From Rudaea cellulosilytica DSM 22992 (GTDB taxonomy: Bacteria > Pseudomonadota > Gammaproteobacteria > Xanthomonadales > Rhodanobacteraceae), in assembly GCF_000378125.1 (NCBI RefSeq), contig NZ_KB899241.1, positions 595,652 to 659,651 of the forward strand: a stretch of DNA of 64,000 nucleotides, given 5' to 3'. Positions 16,979-27,019 of this stretch are shown piece by piece. Made by a program: the position numbers and the translations under genes. The notes beneath the pieces were generated by a model that saw nothing but the letters and a program-made list of their open reading frames with translations, had not been told where the DNA came from and did not search any database. Positions within the stretch are counted from its first letter, which is position 1; every line of letters starts with the position of its first letter.

Positions 16979-17210
16979 GGTAACACACATTGTGACAGCT
17001 TCTCGTAAGCCAAGACCCAAGTCAAGGCGCCGCGCAGCAAGAGGTCACAGCCGGTTCAGTGAAAAGAAGTAGCTCATCAGCGCATGGATGTGTTGACGCG
17101 CAGTTCTTGGCTCATTGCGACAAACGTGACGCGGCTCGGCCGCGACCGTTTGCTTGCAAACCGCGGCAGGAAGCGCGGTTTTGCAGCGATCAAATACCTG
17201 GGAGACCGCT

Positions 17211-18434
17211 ATGCAGTACCCGAAATTCATCAAAGCCGGCATTGTTCTGACCGTACTTGCCGCCGCCCCGATTTTATTTGGCGCAATTGCTGGCTGCTCG
17301 CGCTCGCAAGCGAGCGGCGCACCCGCCGCGCCGCCGGCACCCGCGGTCAGCGTCGCCGAAGTCGTGGCCAAGCCGCTGCGCGACTTCGAGGAGTTTACCG
17401 GACGCCTCGAGCCCGTCACCACGGTGCAAATCCAGGCGCGTGTCAGCGGATTCATCGAGTCGGCGCAGTTCGCCGAAGGCGCGCAGGTCAAGAAAGGCCA
17501 GGTGCTGTTTCGCATCGATCCGCGCCCGTACCAGGCCGAAGTCGACCGTCTTGCCGCGCAGCTCAAGCGTGCGCATTCGCAAGCCGCGCTGGCTGAGCAG
17601 AATCACGAGCGCGGCAAGCAGCTGATCGCCAAGCATGTGATCGCGCAGCAGGACTTCGACCAGCTCGCCACCACCGCGACCAGCAGCGGCGACGACATCG
17701 GTGCCGCCGCCGCGGCGCTCGAAGCCGCACGCCTCAATCTCGAGTTCACCCAGGTGCGCTCGCCGATCGACGGCCGCGCTTCACGCATGCTGATCACGCC
17801 TGGCAACCTCGTCACGACGACCAGCGTGTTGACTACCGTCGTCTCCGACAACCCGGTTTACACCTACTTCGACGTCGACGAAGCGACGTACCTGCGCTTT
17901 GCCCACGGCGCGACGAAGGCGGAAAGCCCCGTCTACATGGGCCTCGTCGACGAACAGGGCTACCCGCATGAAGGCCGCCTCGATTTCGTCGACAACCAGG
18001 TCGATCCGAACAGCGGCACGATCCGCGCACGCGGTGTGTTCGACAACCAGGATGGCCACTTCACCCCGGGCCTGTTCGCGCGCATCAAGCTCGTCGGCGG
18101 CGCACCGCGCGATTCGATCCTGATCGACGAGCGCGCGGTCGGCACCGACCTCGGCAAGAAGTTCGTGCTCGCACTGAAAAAGGACAACTCACTCGAATAC
18201 CGCCCGATCACACTCGGCGCGGCGATCGAGGGTCTGCGTGTCGTGCGCGATGGCTTGAACGTCGGCGACGTGATCGTCGTCAACGGCCTGCAGCACGTGC
18301 GTCCCGGCGCGACCGTGAACCCGACGCGCGTAGCGATGACGACTGACGGCAAGGCCGTGGCGCAGCTTGCGCCTTCGGCACCGGCAACGGCTTCGACCGC
18401 GACGGGTAAGAGCGGACACGCCGCGTTGAACTGA
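17211..18434 (+). CDS. RND efflux periplasmic adaptor (MexE/AcrA type)
   Basis: A 407-residue lipoprotein adaptor joining an RND pump to an outer-membrane channel. The signal ends in a lipobox with Cys29 (AIAGC). The biotinyl-lipoyl half-motifs are visible (VQARVSGFIESAQFAEGAQVKKGQ and LEFTQVRSPIDGR), flanking a coiled-coil hairpin with many Ala/Gln/Glu residues, then the beta-barrel and membrane-proximal domains. GGGAG precedes the ATG at 17211; the longer open frame has no better start. It is followed 59 bases later by the pump gene and is controlled by the promoter-operator at 16932. Confidence 0.95.
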   Translation: MQYPKFIKAGIVLTVLAAAPILFGAIAGCSRSQASGAPAAPPAPAVSVAEVVAKPLRDFEEFTGRLEPVTTVQIQARVSGFIESAQFAEGAQVKKGQVLFRIDPRPYQAEVDRLAAQLKRAHSQAALAEQNHERGKQLIAKHVIAQQDFDQLATTATSSGDDIGAAAAALEAARLNLEFTQVRSPIDGRASRMLITPGNLVTTTSVLTTVVSDNPVYTYFDVDEATYLRFAHGATKAESPVYMGLVDEQGYPHEGRLDFVDNQVDPNSGTIRARGVFDNQDGHFTPGLFARIKLVGGAPRDSILIDERAVGTDLGKKFVLALKKDNSLEYRPITLGAAIEGLRVVRDGLNVGDVIVVNGLQHVRPGATVNPTRVAMTTDGKAVAQLAPSAPATASTATGKSGHAALN

Positions 18435-18493
18435 TCCGAAGCCTTACCCCTTCTCCCGACGGGAGATGGAAAAAAGAACAAAGGACTCGCTCC

Positions 18494-21400
18494 ATGAACC
18501 TCTCCCGATTTTTCGTCTCGCGCCCGGTCTTCGCCGGCGTGCTGTCGGCGCTGATCCTGATCGCCGGCTTGGTTTCAATTCCATCGCTGCCGATCTCGGA
18601 ATATCCCGAAGTCGTACCGCCGACCGTGGTCGTGCGCACGACCTATCCGGGCGCCAATCCGAAGGTCATCGCCGATACCGTCGCCGGTCCGCTCGAGCAG
18701 GCGATCACCGGAGTCGAGGACATGCTCTACCAGTTCTCGCAGGCGACCAGCGACGGCGTGATGACGCTGACTGTCACGTTCAAGCTCGGCACCGACGTCG
18801 ACAAGGCGCAGCAGCTGATCCAGAACCGCGTGGCTCAGGCGACGCCGAAGCTGCCGTCCGACGTGCAGCGCATCGGCGTGACCGTGAACAAATCCACGCC
18901 CGACATCACCTGCGCCGTGTTCCTGATCTCACCTGACGGGCGCTACGACCAGAACTACCTGTCGAACTACGCAATCCTGCGCATCAAGGACGAGCTCGCT
19001 AAGCTCGACGGCGTCGGCGACGTGCAAGCGTTCGGCGGCGGCAACTATTCGATGCGCATCTGGCTCGATCCGGAGAAGGTCGCCGCGCGCGGTCTGACCG
19101 CGACCGATATCGCCAACGCGATTCGCGAACAGAACGTGCAGGTTGCCGCGGGCCAGCTCGGCTCTTCGTCGACGCCGTCAAACGACCCGACGCGGCCGAA
19201 CTATCAGATCGCGGTCAATACCAAGGGTCGTCTCGTCAGCGAAGAAGATTTCGCCAACATCATCATCCGCACCGGCACATCGGGCCAGATCACGCGCCTG
19301 CGCGATGTCGCACGCGTCGAACTCGGCTCGGACAACTACGCGTTGCGCGCGATGCTCAACAACCAGACCGCGGTCGCGCTGCCGGTGTTCCAGCGTCCGG
19401 GGAGCAACGCGATCGCGATCTCCGACGCGGTGCGCGCGAAGATGGCCGAATTGAAGAAATCGTTCCCCGACGGTATCGACTACAACGTCGCCTACGATCC
19501 GACCGTGTTCGTGCGCGGCTCGATCGACGCGGTGATGCATACCCTGCTTGAAGCGATCCTGCTTGTCGTCATCGTCGTGATCGTGTTCCTGCAGACCTGG
19601 CGCGCCTCGATCATTCCGCTGCTCGCCGTCCCGGTGTCATTGATCGGCACGCTCGGCGTCATGCACCTGCTCGGCTTCGGCCTCAACACCTTGAGCCTGT
19701 TCGGCCTCGTGCTCGCGATCGGCATCGTCGTCGACGACGCCATCGTCGTGGTCGAGAACGTCGAGCGCAACATTAGCGAAGGCCTCGCGCCGTTCGATGC
19801 GACCGTGCAGGCGATGAAGGAAGTGACCGGGCCGATCATTGCAACCGCACTCGTACTCTGCGCGGTGTTTCTGCCCACAGCATTCATCAGCGGCCTGTCC
19901 GGCGAGTTCTACAAACAGTTCGCGATCACGATCGCGATCTCGACAGTGATTTCAGCGTTCAATTCGCTGACCCTGTCGCCGGCATTGTCGGCGCTGCTGC
20001 TCAAGGCACACGATGCGCCGCCCGACCGTGCCACGCGCATCCTCAACGGCGCGCTCGGCTGGTTCTTCCGTCCGTTCAACCGTTTCTTCACGCGCGCCTC
20101 GAACAGCTATGTCGGCGCGGTCAGCCGCATCCTCGGGCGCAGTTCGGTTGCGGTGTTCATCTACGCCGGGCTGATCCTGGTCACCGCCTATGGTTTCATG
20201 CGCACGCCGACCGGCTTCGTGCCGCCGCAGGACAAGCAGTACCTCGTCGGCTTCGCGCAGTTGCCCGACGCGGCCACACTCGACCGCACGACCGACGTGA
20301 TCCGGCGCATGGGCGACATCGGTCTGAAGACGCCCGGCGTGGAAGACGTGCCGGCATTCCCGGGCCTGTCGATCAACGGCTTTACCAACGCGACCAACTA
20401 TGGCATCGCCTTCACCACGCTGAAGCCGTTCGAGGAGCGCCGCGACGCGTCGAAGTCCGCCGGTTCGATCGCAATGGCGATGAACATGAAGTTCGCGCAG
20501 ATCCAGGACGCGTTCATCGCGATCTTCCCGCCACCGCCCGTGCAGGGCCTCGGCACGATCGGCGGCTTCAAGCTGCAGATCGAGGACCGCGCCAACCTCG
20601 GCGCCGACGAGCTGTACAAGGTGCTGCAAGGCGTGATCGCGAAGGCGTCGAAGCGGCCCGAACTGGCCGGCGTGTTCTCAGGTTTCCAGGTCAACGTGCC
20701 GCAGATCGAAGTTGACGTCGACCGCGAGAAGGCGAAGACCGCGGGCGTACCGTTGCAGAACATCTACGACACGATGCAGATGTATCTGGGCTCGCTCTAC
20801 GTCAACGACTTCAACCGCTTCGGCCGCACCTACCAGGTCAATGCGCAAGCCGAGCCCGGCTTCCGTTTGACCGCCGACGACATCGGCCGGCTGAAGACAC
20901 GCAACGCGCGCGGCGACATGATCCCGCTCGCAAGCTTCGTCACCGCGCGCGAGGCCTCGGGCCCCGATCGCGTGCCGCACTACAACGGCTATCTCGCCGC
21001 CGAGCTCAACGGCGCCGCCGCACCGGGATTCAGCTCGGGCCAAGCGCAGGCCGCGATCGAAGACGTGCTGCGCACGGAACTGCCGAACGGTTTCGGCTAC
21101 GAGTGGACCGACCTGACCTACCAGCAGATCCTCGCCGGCAACACGATGATCGTGATTTTCCCGCTGGTCGTGCTGCTCGTGTTCCTCGTGCTCGCCGCGC
21201 AGTACGAGAGCGTCACGCTGCCGCTCGTCGTGATCCTGATCGTGCCGATGACCCTGCTCTGCGCAATCCTCGGCGTGCAGGTCACGCGCGGCGACAACAA
21301 CATCTTCACCCAGATCGGGTTGATCGTCTTGATCGGCCTCGCCTGCAAGAATGCGATCCTGATCGTCGAGTTCGCCAAGGACCGCGAGGCCCTGGGCGAG

Positions 21401-21691
21401 TCGGTCTGGCAAGCCGTGCTTGACGCCTGCCGCCTGCGCCTGCGCCCGATCCTGATGACCTCGCTTGCATTCATCATGGGCGTCGTGCCGCTCGCGCTCG
21501 CCACAGGCGCCGGCGCGGAAATGCGCCGCGCGATGGGCGTGGCCGTGTTCTCCGGCATGCTCGGCGTGACCTTCTTCGGTCTGTTACTGACGCCGGTGTT
21601 CTATCTGCTCGTGCGCCGTCGTCGCAAGCAACGTATCGCCGACGACACGCCGCAAGTCCAACCGCCATCGCTGCCGGCGACGAGCCATTGA
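18494..21691 (+). CDS. RND multidrug efflux permease (MexF/AcrB type)
   Basis: A 1065-residue inner-membrane pump of the hydrophobe/amphiphile efflux family, exporting drugs or solvents by proton exchange. It opens with the standard SRFFVSRPVFAGVL helix, has the two large periplasmic loops, and carries the proton-relay Asp pair in TM4 (LAIGIVVDDAIVVVENVER) and the conserved GLACKNAILIVEFAKD segment in the second half. Length and motifs match MexF-like pumps. No outer-membrane factor gene follows: the next gene is a dehydrogenase, so the pump must borrow a TolC/OprM-type channel encoded elsewhere. Confidence 0.96.
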   Translation: MNLSRFFVSRPVFAGVLSALILIAGLVSIPSLPISEYPEVVPPTVVVRTTYPGANPKVIADTVAGPLEQAITGVEDMLYQFSQATSDGVMTLTVTFKLGTDVDKAQQLIQNRVAQATPKLPSDVQRIGVTVNKSTPDITCAVFLISPDGRYDQNYLSNYAILRIKDELAKLDGVGDVQAFGGGNYSMRIWLDPEKVAARGLTATDIANAIREQNVQVAAGQLGSSSTPSNDPTRPNYQIAVNTKGRLVSEEDFANIIIRTGTSGQITRLRDVARVELGSDNYALRAMLNNQTAVALPVFQRPGSNAIAISDAVRAKMAELKKSFPDGIDYNVAYDPTVFVRGSIDAVMHTLLEAILLVVIVVIVFLQTWRASIIPLLAVPVSLIGTLGVMHLLGFGLNTLSLFGLVLAIGIVVDDAIVVVENVERNISEGLAPFDATVQAMKEVTGPIIATALVLCAVFLPTAFISGLSGEFYKQFAITIAISTVISAFNSLTLSPALSALLLKAHDAPPDRATRILNGALGWFFRPFNRFFTRASNSYVGAVSRILGRSSVAVFIYAGLILVTAYGFMRTPTGFVPPQDKQYLVGFAQLPDAATLDRTTDVIRRMGDIGLKTPGVEDVPAFPGLSINGFTNATNYGIAFTTLKPFEERRDASKSAGSIAMAMNMKFAQIQDAFIAIFPPPPVQGLGTIGGFKLQIEDRANLGADELYKVLQGVIAKASKRPELAGVFSGFQVNVPQIEVDVDREKAKTAGVPLQNIYDTMQMYLGSLYVNDFNRFGRTYQVNAQAEPGFRLTADDIGRLKTRNARGDMIPLASFVTAREASGPDRVPHYNGYLAAELNGAAAPGFSSGQAQAAIEDVLRTELPNGFGYEWTDLTYQQILAGNTMIVIFPLVVLLVFLVLAAQYESVTLPLVVILIVPMTLLCAILGVQVTRGDNNIFTQIGLIVLIGLACKNAILIVEFAKDREALGESVWQAVLDACRLRLRPILMTSLAFIMGVVPLALATGAGAEMRRAMGVAVFSGMLGVTFFGLLLTPVFYLLVRRRRKQRIADDTPQVQPPSLPATSH

Positions 21692-21700
21692 CCTTCATGC

Positions 21701-21728
21701 CGTCATTCCGGTTCGTGCCGGAATGACG
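21701..21728. repeat. TCATTCC-type palindrome
   Basis: Perfect 11-bp arms CGTCATTCCGG and CCGGAATGACG around a 6-base loop, between the pump gene and the SDR gene. It may act as an RNA-stabilising or terminating hairpin. Confidence 0.75.
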
Positions 21729-21768
21729 AGCGAAAAAACCGCACTCATTCATTCTCAGGAGAAACCCC

Positions 21769-22497
21769 ATGACCATCCAGAAAATCGCTCTCGTCACCGG
21801 CGCCACGCGCGGCATCGGCCTCGAGACGGTGCGCCAGCTTGCGCAGCAGAACGTCCATGTGCTGCTCGCCGGACGTGACCGCGCCAAGGCCACCGAAGCC
21901 GCATTGAAGCTACAGGCCGAGGGTCTGCCCGTCGAAGCGATCGCGCTCGATGTCGACAATACGAGCAGCATCGCCGCAGCGGCGAAAGACATCGAAGCCA
22001 AGCACGGCCACCTCGATATCCTCGTCAACAACGCCGGCATCCTCGTCGACGATCTGGCGAAGAAGCCGTCGGAGCAGACGCTGGACGCGTGGCGCAAGAC
22101 TTTCGACACCAACCTGTTCGCGCTGGTCGCGGTGACCCAGGCGTTGCTGCCGTTGCTGCGCAAATCCGATGCGGGCCGCATCGTCAACGTGTCGAGCATC
22201 CTCGGCTCGAACACGTTGCATTCCGATCCGACCTCAGGCATCTACGACTTCAAGGTGCCGGCGTACAACGTGTCCAAGTCCGCGGTGAATGCGTGGACCG
22301 TGCAACTCGCCCACGAACTGCGCGACACGAAGATCAAGGTCAACGCGATCCATCCTGGCTCGGTGAAGACCGACATGAACAGCCACGGCGACATCGAGGT
22401 GGCGGACGGCGCCAAGTCGAGCGTCGAGCTCGCCCTGATCGGCGCAAACGGCCCGAACGGAAGTTTCTCGCACCTGGGCCAAACGCTGCCCTGGTAA
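21769..22497 (+). CDS. SDR-family oxidoreductase
   Basis: A 242-residue short-chain dehydrogenase with the NAD(P) motif TGATRGIG (10-17), NNAG near residue 90, the catalytic Ser in VNVSSILGS, and YNVSKSA (Tyr/Lys). It is close to the carbonyl-reductase-like group that ends in SHLGQTLPW-type tails and may reduce aldehydes or ketones. AGGAGA precedes the ATG. It lies 77 bases after the RND gene, and a palindrome separates them, so cotranscription is likely but partly attenuated. A detoxifying role together with the pump is inference. Confidence 0.88.
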   Translation: MTIQKIALVTGATRGIGLETVRQLAQQNVHVLLAGRDRAKATEAALKLQAEGLPVEAIALDVDNTSSIAAAAKDIEAKHGHLDILVNNAGILVDDLAKKPSEQTLDAWRKTFDTNLFALVAVTQALLPLLRKSDAGRIVNVSSILGSNTLHSDPTSGIYDFKVPAYNVSKSAVNAWTVQLAHELRDTKIKVNAIHPGSVKTDMNSHGDIEVADGAKSSVELALIGANGPNGSFSHLGQTLPW

Positions 22498-22516
22498 ACC
22501 GTCGGCGCTTGTCGAA

Positions 22517-22544
22517 ACAGCGCGGCCGGGTTCGGTCGCGCTGT
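22517..22544. terminator. Hairpin after the SDR gene
   Basis: Perfect 8-bp arms ACAGCGCG and CGCGCTGT around a 12-base loop, 20 bases after the SDR stop. No clear U-tract follows, so it is a weak terminator candidate. Confidence 0.4.
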
Positions 22545-22687
22545 CACGAATCTGTATACATTTCTAAATTTTGTTGAAACGCGCCTTTCCCGGCGCTGAC
22601 TTTTTTCCTAGATAGCCTTGCGCGCATCGGACGTGCGTGAGGGGGCTCGTGCGTTCCGCCATCCTTCCCGGACCGACGGAGCTCCTC

Positions 22688-24781
22688 ATGACTACCCTGG
22701 ATCGCCGCAACTTCCTGCGCCTTGCCGGCGCGGGTGCACTCGCCGCCGCACTGCCGAACAGCATCCGCCGCGCACTAGCGATTCCCGCGAACAACAGCAC
22801 CGGCACGATCCGCGATATCGAGCATATCGTCGTGCTGATGCAGGAGAACCGCTCGTTCGACCACTACTTCGGCATGCTGCGTGGCGTGCGCGGCTTCGGC
22901 GATCCGCGCGCGGTGTTCCAGCGTGACGGCCGCGCGATCTGGCGCCAGAGCGACGGTGCGACCGAAGTACTGCCATACCGTCCCGCCGTGACCAATCTCG
23001 GCGAGACCTTCCTCGACGGCACCCCGCACGACTGGAACAGCTCGCAGCAGGCGTTCAACCACGGCGAGTGCGACCAGTGGATTCCGGCGAAAGGCACGAC
23101 GACGATGACGCACATGACGCGCGCCGACCTGCCGTTCCACTATGCGCTGGCCGACGCGTTCACGATCTGCGATGCCTACCACTGCTCGGTGCAGGGCCCG
23201 ACCGATCCGAACCGCTACTACATGTGGACCGGCTACGTCGGCAACGATGGCACAGGCGGCGGCCCGGTGATCACGAATGCCGAGGCCGGCTACGACTGGT
23301 CGACTTATCCGGAGCGGCTCGAGCGCAACGGCATCTCGTGGAAGGTTTATCAGGATGCCGGCGACGGTCTCACCGCCGGCGGCTACTGGGGCTGGACCGG
23401 CGATGCTTACATCGGCAATTACGGCGACAACTCGCTGCTCTATTTTCACCAGTACCAGAATTCGCAACCCGGCGATGCGCTGTACGAGAAGGCGCTGCGC
23501 GGCACGGACATCAAATCCGGCGGCAGCCTGTTCGATCAGTTCAAGGCCGACGTCGCCAACGGCACGCTGCCGCAGGTATCGTGGATCGTTGCGCCCGAAG
23601 CGTACAGCGAGCATCCAAACTGGCCGCCGAACTTCGGTGCGTGGTACGTCGCCCAGGTCCTTGACGCGCTGACCGCGAATCCCGAAGTGTGGAGCAAGAC
23701 CGCGTTGTTCCTCACTTACGACGAGAACGATGGCTTCTTCGATCACATGCCCGCGCCGTTCGCCGCCAAGGACGCGACGCGGGGCAAGTCGACGGTCGAC
23801 ACGCGCAACGAATATTTTCCGGGGGACGCGCAGATGGTCGCTGGCCCGTACGGCCTCGGCACGCGCGTGCCGATGCTCGTGATCTCGCCGTGGACGCGCG
23901 GCGGCTACGTCGACTCGCAGGTGTTCGATCACACCTCGATCATCCGCTTCATCGAGCAGCGCTTCGGCAATGGCAATCCGGATCTGATCGAGTCGAATAT
24001 CTCGCCGTGGCGGCGTGCGGTCTGCGGCGACCTCACTTCCTGCTTCAACTTCGCCACACCGAACGCGGCGCTGCCGACCTTGCCGGACACGAACGGTTAC
24101 CAGCCTGCCGACGACCAGCGCCATCCCAGCTACGTGCCGGTACCCCCGACGCAAGGACAAATGCCGACGCAGGAAAAAGGTTTGCGCCCCACGCGCGCGC
24201 TGCCGTACGCATTCGAAGTCGACGGGCAGCCCGACGGCCATGGCGGCTTCGCGCTCGGTTTCAGCAACAGCGGCGCGGCGGGTGCGTGCTTCCATGTGCG
24301 CGACGGCGTCGGTGGCGCCGGTCCGTGGACCTACACGGTCGAAGCGGGCAAGTCGCTGGCCGACTCGCTCGTGATCGGCGCCGCCGACGGCCGCTACGAT
24401 TTTTCGGTGCACGGGCCAAACGGTTTTCTTCGCCGTTACAAGGGCAACATCAACGGCGCGCAGGTGGATGCGGTGCTGCGCCGCGACGGCGCCAGCGCGA
24501 ACGTCAATCTCGATTTGCGCAATCGCGGCAGCGCGAGCGTCACACTGACCGTCCTCAACGGCTACAGCGGCGCACGCAATGACGTGACACTCGCGCCGAG
24601 CCATCACCGGCAATTCAACTTCCAAGCGAACGCGAGCCTACGCTGGTACGATCTGATCGTTTCCGACGGCGCCGCCGGTGGCTTCCGCCGCGAATTTGCC
24701 GGCTACCTCGAGAACGGCAGGGACGGCGTCAGCGATCCGGCGATCGCCGCGGGTCCGACAGCACTGCAAGACGACCTCTAA
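22688..24781 (+). CDS. Tat-exported phospholipase C (phosphocholine-specific family)
   Basis: A 697-residue secreted hydrolase. The N-terminus is a twin-arginine signal, DRRNFLRLAGAGALAAALP, with Arg6-Arg7. The family hallmark QENRSFDHYFGMLRGVRGFGDPRA follows at about residue 55, with further conserved pieces GPTDPNRYYMWTG, WIVAPEAYSEHP and ALFLTYDENDGFFDH, which supply the metal and active-site residues of the alkaline-phosphatase-like fold. Two small C-terminal domains of the kind seen in PlcH/PlcN follow from about residue 500. It should cleave phosphatidylcholine and related lipids, releasing phosphate esters. GGAG lies before the ATG at 22688. Confidence 0.93.
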   Translation: MTTLDRRNFLRLAGAGALAAALPNSIRRALAIPANNSTGTIRDIEHIVVLMQENRSFDHYFGMLRGVRGFGDPRAVFQRDGRAIWRQSDGATEVLPYRPAVTNLGETFLDGTPHDWNSSQQAFNHGECDQWIPAKGTTTMTHMTRADLPFHYALADAFTICDAYHCSVQGPTDPNRYYMWTGYVGNDGTGGGPVITNAEAGYDWSTYPERLERNGISWKVYQDAGDGLTAGGYWGWTGDAYIGNYGDNSLLYFHQYQNSQPGDALYEKALRGTDIKSGGSLFDQFKADVANGTLPQVSWIVAPEAYSEHPNWPPNFGAWYVAQVLDALTANPEVWSKTALFLTYDENDGFFDHMPAPFAAKDATRGKSTVDTRNEYFPGDAQMVAGPYGLGTRVPMLVISPWTRGGYVDSQVFDHTSIIRFIEQRFGNGNPDLIESNISPWRRAVCGDLTSCFNFATPNAALPTLPDTNGYQPADDQRHPSYVPVPPTQGQMPTQEKGLRPTRALPYAFEVDGQPDGHGGFALGFSNSGAAGACFHVRDGVGGAGPWTYTVEAGKSLADSLVIGAADGRYDFSVHGPNGFLRRYKGNINGAQVDAVLRRDGASANVNLDLRNRGSASVTLTVLNGYSGARNDVTLAPSHHRQFNFQANASLRWYDLIVSDGAAGGFRREFAGYLENGRDGVSDPAIAAGPTALQDDL

Positions 24782-25010
24782 CGCACTGCAGCAGCGAAGC
24801 GCGAAAAAATCTGCCCAATCACCTCGCCATGTTCGCAAGAGCGAGGTGAAGCAGTCCGCAGTTTCATCACGCAAATGCAGCACGTTGCGCATGCGTTTTC
24901 TTTACATACATATGCGCTCGCGCAATGGAATTTGTACGTGGAATTAGCGCCGCGATAACACCGGGCATGATCGAATAGCCGCATTCGAAATCGACCCCGG
25001 ATTCACCCCT

Positions 25011-25601
25011 ATGCCTCATCCTCAAATCGCGATCGCGGCCAGTTGGAGTCGCGCGTTGCGCCAAGCTACGTCCAGCCTCGGCGGCGAGATCACGCCGAAA
25101 GATGTAACCGACCTGCGCGATGCATTGACCTCTCTCGTCTGGGCCGAAGGCTGTCCACGCGCGGCATCGTTCTTCTCCGACGCGCAAGCGCCGCGCTACC
25201 GCCGCCAGCTCATCGCCGCGGCCTCCGATCGCTCCTACACCATCCTGCTGATCGCCTGGCCACCGGGCTACGTCACCCCGCTGCACGACCACGCGGATTT
25301 GTGGGGCATCGAACTCGTGCTCGACGGCGCGTTGCAGGTCGATGAATTTTTCAGCGACGGCGATGCGCAGCAACCGGAGTTGCAACCGCATCGTTCGCTG
25401 ATGCTCGGCTCCGGCGACGCCGCCGTGTTCATCGATCCGGCCTACGTGCACCGCTGCCGCAACCTGTCCGCGCATCAGCCTGCGCTGTCGCTGCACGTCT
25501 ACGGCGGCGAGCTCGATCGCTACCAGAGCTTCGTCGAAGTCAGCGACAACCTCTACCGCATCGCGCAGCAGCAGGCGGTGCTCGATGCGGTATCGATCTG
25601 A
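25011..25601 (+). CDS. Cysteine dioxygenase-type cupin
   Basis: A 196-residue cupin of the cysteine dioxygenase type I family, thought to oxidise cysteine or a related thiol (for example 3-mercaptopropionate) with a mononuclear iron. The three His ligands are in place: His92 and His94 in PLHDHADLWG and His147 in AYVHRCRN. The region before the cupin is helical. There is no clear ribosome-binding site before the ATG at 25011, so the true start could be slightly different. It converges with the TonB gene 15 bases beyond its stop. Confidence 0.85.
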   Translation: MPHPQIAIAASWSRALRQATSSLGGEITPKDVTDLRDALTSLVWAEGCPRAASFFSDAQAPRYRRQLIAAASDRSYTILLIAWPPGYVTPLHDHADLWGIELVLDGALQVDEFFSDGDAQQPELQPHRSLMLGSGDAAVFIDPAYVHRCRNLSAHQPALSLHVYGGELDRYQSFVEVSDNLYRIAQQQAVLDAVSI

Positions 25602-25616
25602 CGCTGACGTGCGCTG

Positions 25617-26306
25617 CTACGGCAAGGTGAAACTGATCGGCACGCGCGCCCAGCCCGCGTAGGCGACCCCGCCGCGCATGCCCGGCTTGAACTTCCATTT
25701 CATCACCCCCTCGCGCGCAGCGCGATCGAGTTCGTGCGAGCCGCTGGACTTGTCGATCTCGATGTCCTTGACGCTGCCATCCTCGCCGACCAGCACGCGC
25801 AGGATCACGGTGCCTTCGGTGTGGTTGCGCAGCGCGATCGGCGGATACGGGATTTTCGTCTGTGTGCCGTAGCCGAGTGCGCTCGGCGACGCGTCTGCAA
25901 CGCCGCTGTCCAGCGGTGTGGTCGGCACGGCCCGATCGGCAGGCGGCGCAATCGAATCGACCTTGGACGTGGGTGGCATCGGCACGGGTTGGGCAATCGG
26001 CGCCGTGATCGTGATCCGCGGTACTGGTGGTGGTGTCGGCGCGATACGCTTCTTGATCGGCGGCTGCGGCAGCGCCGGCTCGGGCTTGATCTGTTCGGGC
26101 GGCCTGACGTAGGGCGGCGGTTCGCTCGGCGTGGCATTGCTGATGCGCTGCAGTTGCATCGCCACGGGTGGAACCAGCAACAGCAATGCGAGCATGAGAT
26201 GCAGCGAGAAAGTTCCCGACCATGCGGAAATGCGCGGCAAGCTCAGAGAGAGTGGACGACGCGCCAACGCGGACGACGGAACGGAACCAAGGACCAACGC
26301 AGTCAT
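25617..26306 (-). CDS. Energy transducer TonB-family protein
   Basis: A 229-residue protein with a single N-terminal membrane anchor (about residues 28-50), a Pro-rich periplasmic linker (EPPPYVRPPEQIKPEPALPQPPIKK), and a C-terminal TonB domain (IPYPPIALRNHTEGTVILRVLVGEDG, GVMKWKFKPGMRGG). It should pass proton-motive energy from ExbBD to outer-membrane receptors, such as the TonB-dependent receptor at 33.6 kb, though that pairing is not shown by position. No exbB/exbD genes are in the window. GAAGGAG precedes the ATG. Confidence 0.9.
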   Translation of the reverse strand: MTALVLGSVPSSALARRPLSLSLPRISAWSGTFSLHLMLALLLLVPPVAMQLQRISNATPSEPPPYVRPPEQIKPEPALPQPPIKKRIAPTPPPVPRITITAPIAQPVPMPPTSKVDSIAPPADRAVPTTPLDSGVADASPSALGYGTQTKIPYPPIALRNHTEGTVILRVLVGEDGSVKDIEIDKSSGSHELDRAAREGVMKWKFKPGMRGGVAYAGWARVPISFTLP

Positions 26307-26374
26307 GACGGACTCCTTCGACGTGGTTAGACGTCCGGCGACCTCACGCCGGATCGGCCATCGCGAGGACTACG

Positions 26375-27019
26375 CTAGCAAGCGTGGCGGCAACGGCGCA
26401 TCACGATTTTCTTGAATCGATCAGGCTTCGCGGACAGTCGGAACGAAGCGCAATCGATGTGCCGGGACCACAGCACAAACGCACCAATCCCGAGAACCGC
26501 ACCGAAGGCATGGGCCTGCCAGACGACGCGGACTACGTGGTCGAGACCGGACACATTTGCGGCGACGCCGGTCGCTTCGCACAAGGTCTTCAAGGCGAAC
26601 AGTCCAGTCAACGCAATCAGCGGCGTGCGCATCGCGCGGGACTCTTTCCACAACACGAGGCCGAGGGCCATGGCGAACACGGCGCACAGGCCCGACGCAC
26701 CGCGGTAGACGACCAGCTCGGGCGCACCAAGGTACAACGCAAGCGACAACAACGGCGGCGCGCAAAGCAGCATCGCAGCGAGCAGGCGATGTCCACAGCG
26801 CATCTCGATGCCCGCAGCGAGCACGAACGCCGCTGCCAGATCCACGCCGGCGTGGCGTGCGGAGAAATGCACGACGTGACCACTCCAGGCGCGCCAGCAC
26901 TCGTCCGCGGCGAGCGCATTGCGATCGTATTCCAGCGCGCTGCGCAGCGACTCCGGCGACAGCGCAAGCGCGATGCCGATCGCCGCCAGTGCGAGCGCAA
27001 GCGCCGGCAGCCTAGGCAT
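26375..27019 (-). CDS. rrtA: Rhombosortase (rhomboid-family intramembrane protease)
   Basis: A 214-residue membrane protein with about six helices. It has the rhomboid serine motif YRGASGLCA (Ser109) and a late-helix catalytic His170 in WQAHAFGAVLG, plus the early HVVHFSARHAGVDL loop typical of rhombosortases. Family members cleave the GlyGly-CTERM tail of exported proteins at the inner membrane. The gene overlaps the upstream lipoprotein gene by 8 bases (its ATG contains that gene's TAG), and that lipoprotein carries such a tail, so enzyme and substrate are translationally coupled. The symbol reflects the family, not a proven orthologue. Confidence 0.85.
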   Translation of the reverse strand: MPRLPALALALAAIGIALALSPESLRSALEYDRNALAADECWRAWSGHVVHFSARHAGVDLAAAFVLAAGIEMRCGHRLLAAMLLCAPPLLSLALYLGAPELVVYRGASGLCAVFAMALGLVLWKESRAMRTPLIALTGLFALKTLCEATGVAANVSGLDHVVRVVWQAHAFGAVLGIGAFVLWSRHIDCASFRLSAKPDRFKKIVMRRCRHAC

